DNA of 64,000 nt. Origin: Rhabditoides inermis (lineage: Eukaryota; Nematoda; Chromadorea; Rhabditida; Rhabditidae). A program made the translations under genes and the position numbers. The DNA is taken from contig CAWZYM010000337.1 of NCBI GenBank assembly GCA_963966185.1, positions 164,501 through 228,500 on the forward strand. The letters are read 5' to 3'. Shown here in pieces: positions 48,601 to 56,588 of this stretch (positions are counted from its first letter, which is position 1; each line of letters opens with the position of its first letter). The notes beneath the pieces are model-generated. The model did no database searches and was not told where the DNA came from. It was given only the letters and a program-made list of their open reading frames with translations.

Positions 48601-50257
48601 TATGAAATTCAACAAAAGGACATATATTATCTTTTAAAAGTACTTCCGTAAAAAGTGTTGTTTGTGTTAACCTGATTCAAGAAAAGCGCATGCATATATT
48701 ATTAATTTTCGAAAAATCAAATCGTAAACACCTGAACATGAAAACTAACACAAACTTGCTCTTTCAAAACGTTGAATAATTTTTGAATAATTAATGTTGA
48801 ATAATTCCATGTTTTATTTTTTTGACATTTTTATACCTGAAACATTGAGTCAAACAACATCACGAATAACATTTTATTTTACTGATAAACCATAAATAAT
48901 AAACCGCAAAAAACACTAAATAAACAAAACAATCGTATTATTCTGAATGTTACGTGTAACTATTCTATATTCGTTTGAAAGAGCAAGTTTGTGTTAGTTT
49001 TCATGTTCAGGTGTTTACGATTTGATTTTTCGAAAATTAATAATATATGCATGCGCTTTTCTTGAATCAGGTTAACACAAACAACACTTTTTACGGAAGT
49101 ACTTTTAAAAGATAATCCCTGTTTCGGTCCATTATCCTGCACACAGGCTACATCAACGTATGTAGCACATATACAACGTACTATGCGCTACAAACAACAA
49201 CTTGACAAAGGAACCAACCACGTGCGGCGGCAGCGGTGGCGGCGGCGGCGGGGCCAAGAGCCGGCTGCCGTTAGACTTGATGGGCTGCTGCTGCAGCAAA
49301 TCACAGTCAATTACACATAGTAGTAGAAACACTGAATATTTCAGTCGTTGTATAATCGAGTTCACGATCATCCGAAAACAAGACTCTGTCTTGTTTTCGG
49401 CTGATGAGAACAATTGGCGAATAGGAAATCACACCATCACACCACCACACCATCATATCACTCACACAACCCACACCTCCACTCCTGTACACCAACACAC
49501 CACCCACACCACATATAGGAAATAACACCACCACACCGTCACACCACCACACCACTCACACAACCCACACCACCATAATACCACACCATCAACATCATCA
49601 ATCGTAGAAAATAGTGTGGTTGTGTTAAGTTGTGGTGGTGTGATGGTGTTATGTTGTGGTGGTGTGGTGGTGTGGTGGTGTGATGGTGTGGTGGTGTGAT
49701 TGTGTGATGGTGTGAACTCCATATTGCCAGAACAATTGGTAGGTATACATTCTCTTTTTAATCTTTACGAATAGTGTTAGTGAGAGTGAGAATGAGATGA
49801 ACGCAATATCAACAATGAAAACCACCAACTTCGACCCTACCCGTAGCTAAACTGTGCTTCTCCCAGCGCTTAGCCCTTGTGGCGTACCGTATGCACTTGT
49901 TGTATAGTCAGGAATCGGGATATAGCAATTTTGGATGATTGATTGATTGATCGATTGAACACCACCAACGCACCGCATAGGACGTGGGCGGCGCGACGTG
50001 GAGTGGGAAGCGGACCCTTCGAATGGTGGGCCGGTGGGTGGACTGGAAGGGCTGGTGACAGCGAGCGTAGCTGGCAGGGCGGAGAGGCTGCGGCTCCACC
50101 AGGCGGGACAACTGGAGGAGGGGGTAGAGGGGGAGAGGGAGAGGAGAGAGGAAGAGAGAGAGAGGGAAGGAGAGAGGTGAAAAGGAGAGGAGAGAGAGCG
50201 AGGGAGAGAGAGAGGGAGAAGAGAGAGAAAGAGAGAGAGAGAGAGGGGGGTGGGAAG

Positions 50258-50301
<44 letters not shown>

Positions 50302-53181
50302 TCCTCCCACCTGCATCTGTCCACTCCTTATATCGTCGCAGCAGCTCTTGAGTGCGTTGAACTGCTGCTGCCGCCACACTGAGATCTCCCTCACATTGAA
50401 GTGCTTCCAAGCCTGCAACAATGAATGCAACCATGAGTGAATTAGACAAAATTATACAGGAAAGAGTACATGTAATTAGCAAGACACACATCCGGTTTCG
50501 GTCCCTTTCACCAGACCGAATGTGTGATCCTACAATTTTGTTTTATTCATTTATTATTACTGCCGGTATCAGCAATATAAGATTTTCCGACTTCCGACTT
50601 TTGTCCATGTTTTTTCAACGCAGAAAACGGAAAGAGTGGAGAATATAGTGATAGAAACAGCAAATTTCGCCAACTTATTAGACTTAGTAGCTCATTTTGT
50701 TTTACCATTTCCACTTTTTCACACAATCGTATTATCACTCATTTCGCCAGTGTGTATCCACAATTCTTGCATACTCTATTAAACATACATGCGATAAACT
50801 TATCAATAATCAATCAATAACTCAATAGTCTCCCACCGCGATCTCGAGTTGGTCGAGTTGTAGTACCCACAGGCCCAGACGCGACGACACCCCCGCAATG
50901 CCAGGCTGCAAACAGAAATATGTGGAATAATAAAAATAATTTTGCATATTCTATTAAAATACATGCGATAAACTTGTTTACATATCAAAGAAGAGGTAAA
51001 AAGATAGACATGATCGGCTTACCAGTAAGTTCTTTTTCAAGGAGCTGATATAATCATAGAATCTGTCCGCCCAGTCGTCTCGGGAAGTATCTCGCATCCA
51101 GTGGAGTATCTCGCGCACATACTGAAAGAAAGCGATTTCATAAAGGTAAGGTAAAAGTAGCCCCCGATCGAGAAGAAGACTAAGGCACGACAACATGGCT
51201 CAGCGATTTTTCGCTCAGTAAAATATCCAAATCTTCTCACTACAGAATAGACAGGCGCAATGCATTACACATATACTAACTACCCAAAACCCAAGTTCGA
51301 GGAAACGTCGAAGTAAACATTTCTCTCACGCTAAATCGGCTGATTCGAACACAGAACACAGGCTTGCGACTCTCGGAAACGAGTCAGTCAGAATACCTAC
51401 TTCACCCACCCACCTAGGACGAAGAGTGTGTCCCAAGCCTTTCAAGATCTTGGCCTACGTAAACGTATGCTTACTTTCACATTGTTGTGATTGTGATGTC
51501 ATGTTCAGGAATAAAGATTCCGGATGAATCTCTGACTTTAACGCCCACCCATACCTTCAAAGGCTGCGTGTGGATGAGCTCAGAGTTCCACTCGCGAATC
51601 GGGCCGTCTCGCGGTGCCTGAGACAGAAATGTATGATCATGTGTGAATCAGTGAAATCGTACCTCCTAGATAACCCTCATTTGTTCCCTCCGTCCTAAAT
51701 TAGATGAGTGCTCATTTGGGAACTTGTGTTATATGTTTTATCATGTTTTGTGTTTATTTGTTTTCCGATTCCGATCACATTTGCCGTAATCACACTACTT
51801 ATGACGTTAATTCTCTTCTATAAAGTATACACGGTAATAAATATTATTATTATTATATCCACAAGTATAGTCAGAATCAGCGAGTGCGCCCTTGACCACG
51901 CGCAGCCGCCGCCGCAGCGCGCGGATGGTGGACACGCGACGCGGCCTGCACCCTCGCACTCTCGTGAGCCGATGAGCGGACAGCGGGTAGTGGATAGTCC
52001 CCTGTATCTGTTTAACCACTTACCATGTGGTGATGGTCCGAGTGAGGCGGCGCCTGCCTGCGCACCGTCCTGCTCACACATACGTGTGCAGAGTGAGCAT
52101 CGCGCGAACCGCGTGCGTCTCCGTCTCTAGTAGCCACGTCTCGTCTCAGCCACGTCTCCACGACGTCCGCTGGCGGCGAGTCGCTCTGGCGCGCCTGCAA
52201 ACCACTCATCTGAAGCTCACAGCGACAAAGGAAGGACAAAACGAAGCCTGACCAAGGTATAACACATGACACACGGTGACTAACGAGGCCTTACCTGACT
52301 GATCTGACCGATCTCACCGCTCTGACTGCGGCCTGGCTGCGCCGACCGTGCAGTTGTAGCCAGCTTCCTCGCCGGTGGCGCCGCGACATTGTCGCTCTGA
52401 AGAAGCGGTCAGTCTCTTCAAACGACTTCGAATTGCCTTCAAATGACTTCCAACGACTTCGTATTACTTGCGATGCGATTACCTTGCAACCTGCAACGTC
52501 TTCGAACTACTTCGGATTACTGATGATGTGTTTAAAGAGACTAACCGCGCATTGAAGAGCCGCGGATCCTCTCCCTCCCGCCACCGAGCATCCCACATCC
52601 GCTGGTGGAGAGTCGCTCTGGCGCGCCTGAACTCGTTATTCCCACCATCTATCACAATATGCGATCCAATGCGATTCTGGATGAACCTTTGACCAAACCC
52701 TTCTGGACACACCGTGTTTGGGCTGTTTTGACCCTGGCCATTCTACCTTTACCTACCTGCCCCCACTGTGCTCTATGTTTCTACCTTGTGATGTACCGTA
52801 CGCACTTGTTGTATAGTAAGGATATATCGATTTTGGATAACTGATTGATTGAATGATAAATGATACCTGTCCATCTCTCGTCGTCTCCTGTTCGACAGTG
52901 GGCAGGGACGGCGGGCGGGCCGGGCGGGTCGCACTCTTCACGGGCAAGGCAGGCAGCGAGGGTGCGGATGACATGACGGGAACAGAAGAGGGGTGATCAT
53001 CGCCTTGCATACTCGCCTTAACATCTTTATCTCTCCTCCTCTTTCTCTTTTTCTCTCATTATCCCTTACTCCCTCCCTCTCTCCCTCCCTCCCTCCCTCC
53101 CCTCTCTCTCCTTCTCCCTCCCTCCCTCCCTCTCCTCTCCCTCCCTCTCTCTCTCTCTCTCTCTCCCCTCTCCCTCCCCTC

Positions 53182-53232
<51 letters not shown>

Positions 53233-56146
53233 ACCTCCTCCCCCTCCACCTCCTCGATCCTCACTCTCACCATCTTCCTCTCTCCTCCCTCTCCCTCTCC
53301 TCTCACCTCCTCTCTCCCCCTCTCCCTCCCCCTCCCCCCTCTCTCCCCCTCCCCTCTCTCTCTCACCTCCTCCCCCTCCACCTCCTCGTTCCTCACTCTC
53401 ACCATCTTCCTCTCTCCTCCCTCTCCCTCTCCTCCCCTCTCACCTCCTCCCTCTCTCCTCCCCCTCTCCCTCCACCTCCTCCCTCTCCTCCCTCCCTCTC
53501 CCATCTCTCTCTCTCCCCTCCCCCTCTCTCTCCCCCTCCCTCTCCTCTCACCTCCTCCTCCTCCCCCTCCACCTCCTCGATCCTCCTCCTCAGCTTCTCG
53601 CACTGCTTGTCCCATCGCAGCACCCTCACCATGTCGTCTCCACTCGGGCTCGGCAGCTCGTAGATAGCGCTCATCTGAAAATAAAGTACGAGAGTGGCAT
53701 TGTACATTATACAAATACAATAATAGTAATGGAATCTATCTGCTGTGTTGTGTGCATCAGTCAATCAGTCAATCAGTCAATCAGTCAATCAGTCAATCAG
53801 TCAATCCGTCAATCAGTCAATCAATTGGAATAATATTGATTGAACCGATCTCAATCTCAATAAGAGAACCATAGCAATCAACCAATCAATCAAGTCAGAC
53901 AGTCAATCGTCAATCAGTCAGTGAATCATTGAATCAATATTCAGAATAAGATAGCAATTAGAAACAATTGTAAAAAGAAATGTGTCTCGCAATATGGTGG
54001 ATCAAAATGGAGATGGATGTAAAAACAAGAATGAAGAAAACGAACCATAGCTTGGCGGGCGGCAATCTCTGCGCGCAGACGGCTCAGCGAGTTCGAGGAC
54101 AGCACCTGAAAAAGCACACCTGGCTGGTAGGTACACACATTCGGTCTGGTGGTAGGGACCGAAAACCGGATGCGTGCTATGATTTTTTTATAGAACTTCT
54201 TTTGATTTTCTTGGAATCTAACCGCGCTGAAGGCACCACAGAACAGGCTACAGGCTTGTGTGGAGATGTAGTTGCCGTCAGTCTCTTTGAATAACTCCCG
54301 AATACCCCCCACCCCCCCCCCCCCCCCCCCCCCGAACACTTCAGGATGCCTAATTATGCCTTCGAAACACTCCCGACCCCAATGGCTTTCGAAGAGACTG
54401 ACCGCACCTTGATCAGAGGTACCGCGAGATAGACTAGTTTATTACGAGGCATTTCGCAAGTAGTTTGAAGTGGTTGGAAGGCATTTCGGCAGCACTTACA
54501 CTGGTACTAAGTCTGGTACCAAGTCTGGTGCCAACACCAAGTCGACCCACCTGCTTCCACTGGTTCAGCGGCTGGCAGATGGCGACACGACGCTGACGCG
54601 ACACTGCCACCTGAGTGTGACTGGTTATCGATTGATTATTGATTGTTGATTATATCGACACCATATAGTGGCTGATCAACAACAGACAACATCATTCACT
54701 GTAATATGACCAATTAGCCTAGGGCCAGCTCCACATTTGCGATAGTTCGCTATTTTTTCACATATTCGTGTATGTTACAGTCACGGTAGATAAATACTAA
54801 TATTATTATGGTTTTATTCTGGGGATTAGTTGGGAGCCTTGTACATTTGACTACAGAAATGAAGATACTCATTTTCCGTGCGGGACCACACACCGGACAG
54901 TCGGCGAAAATGATCTCGCAGGTTGCATTCTCGAAAGCGCTTGGTCATTTTTCGCTGGCATTGGATAGATCCGACATCATTTTCACCGACTGCACGGTGT
55001 GTGGTCCCGCACGGAAAATGAGTATCTTCATTTCTGTAGTCGAATGCACAACGCCTCCAACTATCCCCCTGAACATTACTATATCAGCCCTTGCAGTGTA
55101 CCGTATGCACAATGCAACCATACCGTCTCGCCGGTGACCACTTTGTCTGCTGTGCCAGTCGGGAGAGACTGCGGCGACGACGCCGGCGCGCGCACCAATC
55201 CAACCACCTTCACCGGCAACTTGAGCGTGTGGGGGATGCGATGCGGCGGCGGCGGAGGCGGCTGGCTCACCGACACCGACTCCACCTGCATAAAACCGAT
55301 ATGGGGTTACGCAGTCTAAACCCCTAGTGTTGTATACCCGCTGTTGTATTACTGATCATTATATCATTTCAATCTACAGTAACTCGGTCACCCACCGTAT
55401 TCTCCCGCAGCGCTCGCTTCTTGGCAGGTGGCGGCGGTATTTGGGCTGGGCGAATCGGTGGCAGGAGAGGGGCAGCGATAGGCTGTGGCGGGAAGGCCAC
55501 ATGCGGCAGCCACTGAACGCGCGCTCAGTCTCTTCGAAAACCGTTTCCGAAGTACATAGTTCGAATTAGTTGGAGGGTATTCGCAAGTAGTGTAAAGTGG
55601 TTGGGGGCATTTCGGGGGTAGTTGGGAGTAGTTGCAAGGCAAGTTGAAAGGCGTTTTGCAAGGCATTTCGGAGGTAGTTGGGAGATATTTTGGCAGTAGT
55701 TTAAAGAGACTGACCGCTACTTGAGGCACTGAGACCACCGAACCAGCAGGCAGTACAGACCAGTCTTCAACACACTCCACACCGGCGCCATCCGATCCCA
55801 CCTGCACAAACAGGCATGATGAATGGTTTCCACTTATTTATATAGTTCATGGTTTAGATATGATTCAACTTCTCCAATCTCCATTGTCATAGTTCACAGG
55901 CCTGTTTGCTCATACCTCCAATGAAATAATTTCAGTCATTTTGCTCAAGTGAGATTACTATTGAATGATAATTTCATGTGTGCCGCATCCTTGTGGAGTA
56001 ACACAAAACATTTCAACTTCTACATCACATTTTACATCTACCGTAATCCATCGACCCACCGAATCCTCATCTGCCTCTTCCACCACCGGCACTTCTCGCA
56101 TGCGCTTCAGCATCTCAGCCTTGGTTCGAACTTGTCTCGGTTCCAT
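36727..56146 (-). CDS. Very long unrecognised gene, at least 37 exons, Glu/Arg/Pro-rich protein
   Basis: Exons in gene order: 56146-56060, 55801-55721 (or 55715), 55512-55396, 55285-55124, 54610-54551, 54105-54046, 53674-53552, 53016-52867, 52626-52546, 52396-52295, 52194-52024, 51617-51555, 51121-51023, 50905-50837, 50412-50311, 50111-49974, 49290-49219, 45919-45806, 45532-45353, 45175-44966, 44660-44574, 44509-44441, 44376-44308, 44267-43980, 41593-41519, 41179-41060, 40620-40417, 40314-40201, 39782-39693, 39588-39445, 38922-38854, 38436-38374, 38095-38033, 37830-37771, 37483-37205, 37023-36808, 36753-36727 (TGA). Every one is 3n with phase-0 GT-AG borders; total about 1,430 aa. The N-terminus is MEPRQVRTKAEMLKRMREVP. 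Notable parts: a Pro-rich PPPPPPHRIPHTLKLP region; RWDKQCEKLRRRIEEVE coiled coil; a folded-looking block (YVREILHWMRDTSRDDWADR ... SSRLGLWVLQLDQLEIA ... AWKHFNVREISVWRQQQF); RRKRKRPAKI basic patch; long Glu/Arg coiled coil; RRERKRQRDGEYRRRRKEE; C-terminus MLSYDFFF. Exons near 51.9 kb are unresolved. I cannot name the family; a nuclear scaffold is a guess. It could also be two adjacent genes. Confidence 0.68.
37592..37735. repeat. (GA)n/GAGGGA simple repeat in intron
   Basis: About 140 bp of GAGA/GGGA repeat in the intron between exons 37830-37771 and 37483-37205; it inflates open frames on both strands. Confidence 0.9.
37830..38436 (-). repeat. Internally duplicated exon module (ETA-D-DI-VTRY)
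   Basis: Exon 38436-38374 (AKEVKEETADGDADIYVTRY) and exon 37830-37771 (AGAVKVETAEDGDIFVTRYK) are clear duplicates. Short repeated TACAGTAATC.ACAT phrases fill 37850-38040 between them. Confidence 0.8.
38195..38260 (-). repeat. tRNA-like fragment inside intron
   Basis: The minus strand has GCTAAGCGCACGG and B-box-like GGTTCGATTCCC; no full cloverleaf. Confidence 0.4.
39608..39675. repeat. (CAA)n/(CAAA)n microsatellite in intron
   Basis: CAA triplets pass into CAAA quadruplets directly next to exon 39782-39693. Confidence 0.9.
39783..40200. repeat. CT-rich simple repeat filling an intron
   Basis: About 415 bp of CTCTCTCCCTCC with a repeated CCTTTTCCCTCCTCC phrase (five times) between exons 40314-40201 and 39782-39693. 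Confidence 0.92.
40637..40805. repeat. Short interspersed element with (ATA/TAA)n end, copy 1
   Basis: (ATA)n at 40637-40684, then ATTTACTACCGTGTATAC, GAGAATTAACGTCATAA, GTGATTACGGCAAATG and TCGGAAAACAAATAAACACA. The same sequence lies inverted at 51735-51868, including the triplet-repeat end. Confidence 0.8.
41248..41413. mobile_element. MITE family C, full copy in an intron of the long gene
   Basis: Ends GCGGTCAGTCTCTTCGGAA and TTTCGAAGAGACTGACCGC, 166 bp. The interior is a run of degenerate CTTCGGAA / CTTCGAAA repeats. It lies in the intron between exons 41593-41519 and 41179-41060. Confidence 0.85.
41754..42185. mobile_element. Foldback element, family F (copy 2)
   Basis: Arms 41754-41880 and 42020-42149 are inverted copies (ATTCTCTTTCGAAAAGTACA; AACAAAAGCACATGCATAT). 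The right side has the family tail GATGTCCTTTTCTCAAATTTC, then GAAGAAATTT, a small hairpin. Confidence 0.82.
42470..42710. repeat. CT-rich simple repeat in intron
   Basis: About 240 bp of CTCTCT/TTTCTC sequence. Confidence 0.9.
43040..43300 (+). promoter_or_regulatory. Possible promoter-like island inside an intron
   Basis: A CpG-rich block unlike the AT-rich intron around it, with GCCAATCAG (about 43182), GACCAATAAG (about 43216), GGGCGGAGC and TTACGTGATG, i.e. two CCAAT boxes, a GC box and a CRE-like site in about 80 bp. No transcript start is visible. It may be an internal promoter or simply part of the surrounding repeat. Confidence 0.3.
44301..44660 (-). repeat. 133-bp exon-plus-intron tandem duplication, three units
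   Basis: Starts at 44301, 44434 and 44567. Exons 44376-44308 and 44509-44441 are identical (MGGGGEVEDENVDSPGSPVN...). Exon 44660-44574 is a diverged third copy (...VAVDSPRSPVDDLE). Each unit carries its own GTAAGT donor and TTTCAG-type acceptor. Confidence 0.9.
46321..46350 (+). other. G-quadruplex-forming run
   Basis: Six consecutive GGGT blocks (TGTGGGTGGGTGGGTGGGTG...) meet the classic four-G-tract rule on the + strand. The location is within an intron of the long gene, next to the GA minisatellite. Confidence 0.7.
46470..48530. repeat. 2-kb GAGAACGAGAGAA minisatellite in an intron
   Basis: About 2 kb built from GAGAACGA / GAGAAAGA octamers with recurring GGAGGGAAGGAGGGA blocks every 100-200 bp, suggesting a higher-order unit. 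It lies in the intron between exons 49290-49219 and 45919-45806. The long Ser/Leu- or Arg/Glu-rich open frames here are repeat artefacts. Confidence 0.95.
48580..49116. mobile_element. Foldback element, family F (copy 4, reversed tail)
   Basis: Arms 48625-48760 and 48980-49116 are inverted copies (TATTATCTTTTAAAAGTACT; GTGTTAACCTGATTCAAGAA). Here the one-sided tail is on the left: the minus strand reads ATGTCCTTTTGTTGAATTTC, then ATAGAAATTTT. Confidence 0.82.
49365..49405. repeat. Perfect 13-bp stem hairpin
   Basis: CCGAAAACAAGAC, a TCT loop, then GTCTTGTTTTCGG at 49372-49400, in an intron next to the CACCACA inverted region. Confidence 0.7.
49430..49720. repeat. CACCACA / TGTGGTG inverted simple-repeat region
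   Basis: About 140 bp of ACCACACCATCACACC-type sequence is followed by about 110 bp of its reverse-complement type (GTGGTGTGATGGTGT), so the two halves can pair into one long imperfect hairpin. Confidence 0.85.
50112..50306. repeat. GA-rich simple repeat filling an intron
   Basis: GAGAGAGAGG repeat spans almost the whole intron between exons 50412-50311 and 50111-49974. Confidence 0.9.
51735..51868. repeat. Short interspersed element with triplet-repeat end, copy 2
   Basis: Inverted copy of 40637-40805 (TTTGTGTTTATTTGTTTTCC, CATTTGCCGTAATCAC, TATGACGTTAATTCTC, GTATACACGGTAATAAAT, then ATTATTATTAT). Confidence 0.8.
52024..52626 (-). repeat. Duplicated exon start (ARQSDSPPADV)
   Basis: Exons 52626-52546 and 52194-52024 of the long gene begin with the same 11 residues and nearly the same DNA; further downstream they diverge. 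The intervening DNA includes the MITE-filled intron at 52397. Confidence 0.82.
52405..52548. mobile_element. MITE family C that makes up an intron
   Basis: Ends GCGGTCAGTCTCTTCAAA and TTTAAAGAGACTAACCGC, 144 bp. The intron is 52545-52397 in gene sense. The exon ends ...GCG and the intron starts GTTAGTCTC, so the 5' splice site lies three bases inside the element's terminal repeat, and the acceptor CTTCTTCAG lies just beyond the other end. Nothing else is in the intron. Confidence 0.82.
53035..53551. repeat. CT-rich simple repeat in intron, with duplicated exon pieces
   Basis: About 500 bp of CTCTCC repeat. The minus strand includes two copies (about 53235-53275 and 53362-53405) of the GAGGAGGTGGAGGGGGAGGA-type end of exon 53674-53552, each with a following GTGAGA, so decoy 5' splice sites exist. 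Confidence 0.8.
53757..53830. repeat. (CAGTCAAT)n tandem repeat
   Basis: About nine octamers, with looser CAATCAAT-type repeats continuing to about 53930. Confidence 0.92.
54274..54405. mobile_element. MITE family C with long poly-C
   Basis: Ends GCCGTCAGTCTCTTTGAA and TTTCGAAGAGACTGACCGC. The interior has a C-rich run of about 30 (54305-54334) in place of some CTTCGAA units. It lies in the intron between exons 54610-54551 and 54105-54046. Confidence 0.8.
54821..55069. mobile_element. Foldback MITE, family B (copy 2)
   Basis: Terminal arms of about 60 bp (GGGGATTAGTTGGGAGC ... GCCTCCAACTATCCCC) with GAAATGAAGATACTCATTTT and GGGACCACACACCG inside; matches 8797-8998. It lies in an intron of the long gene. 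Confidence 0.85.
55521..55717. mobile_element. MITE family C that makes up an intron
   Basis: Ends GCGCTCAGTCTCTTCGAAA and TTTAAAGAGACTGACCGC, about 197 bp. The intron is 55720 (or 55714) to 55513 in gene sense. If the donor is placed as GCG/GTCAGT inside the element end, as in the 52.4 kb copy, frame is still kept (two extra codons). The acceptor GCGCGTTCAG abuts the other end. Confidence 0.8.
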
Positions 56147-56213
56147 TGTCTCTCTCTCTCTCTCTCTCTCTCTGATAGACCGATCACATCGGTGAGACAA
56201 GAGACAACCCTAG

Positions 56214-56303
56214 AAGATAGTAGGAAGGACGTGCACATGGTAGGAACTGCTATTCACACAGCAGCTAGCAGTTCCTACCATGTGCACTTCATTCCTATCT
56301 CAT
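56214..56303. repeat. Perfect 22-bp stem hairpin, pre-miRNA-like
   Basis: GTGCACATGGTAGGAACTGC+TA (56232-56253) pairs with its exact complement (about 56266-56287) across a loop of about 12 nt. Pairing extends outward through AGATAG..AGGAA with few mismatches to a stem of about 35 bp. It lies between the 5' end of the long gene and the 3' end of the TMED gene. A diverged copy at 5534-5625 shows that it is a repeat family, which argues for a mini-MITE at least as much as for a microRNA. Confidence 0.6.
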
Positions 56304-56588
56304 AGACATTAGCCAACCACCATGCTCTTTCATGCAGATATCGGAAAGTTGCAGACTTCATCACTTCAATACTCCACGCAACATCATAAAAATCCTTTAT
56401 CATCCACAAACATCTCGTTCGAAACCCCTAGCATATCACATATTGAGAGAGCATAAATACAAAACAGAGAGACGAGACAGAAGACTGATTGTAGACAAGT
56501 TGCATGTTCAAATATTATACCAGTCAAAGGCAACAAGAATAAATTACGACGACAATCTACCAACAGAGGCCAGCGATGTCGGTCTTTC

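Noticed and set aside
49395..49430. CTGATGAG motif as hammerhead ribozyme core
   Set aside because: No stable stem II and no properly placed GAAAC follow; it is part of the hairpin flank.
51880..52000. Extra exon of the long gene (Arg-rich)
   Set aside because: The reading frame is open, but no donor-acceptor pair keeps phase 0 as elsewhere, so I left it out of the exon list.
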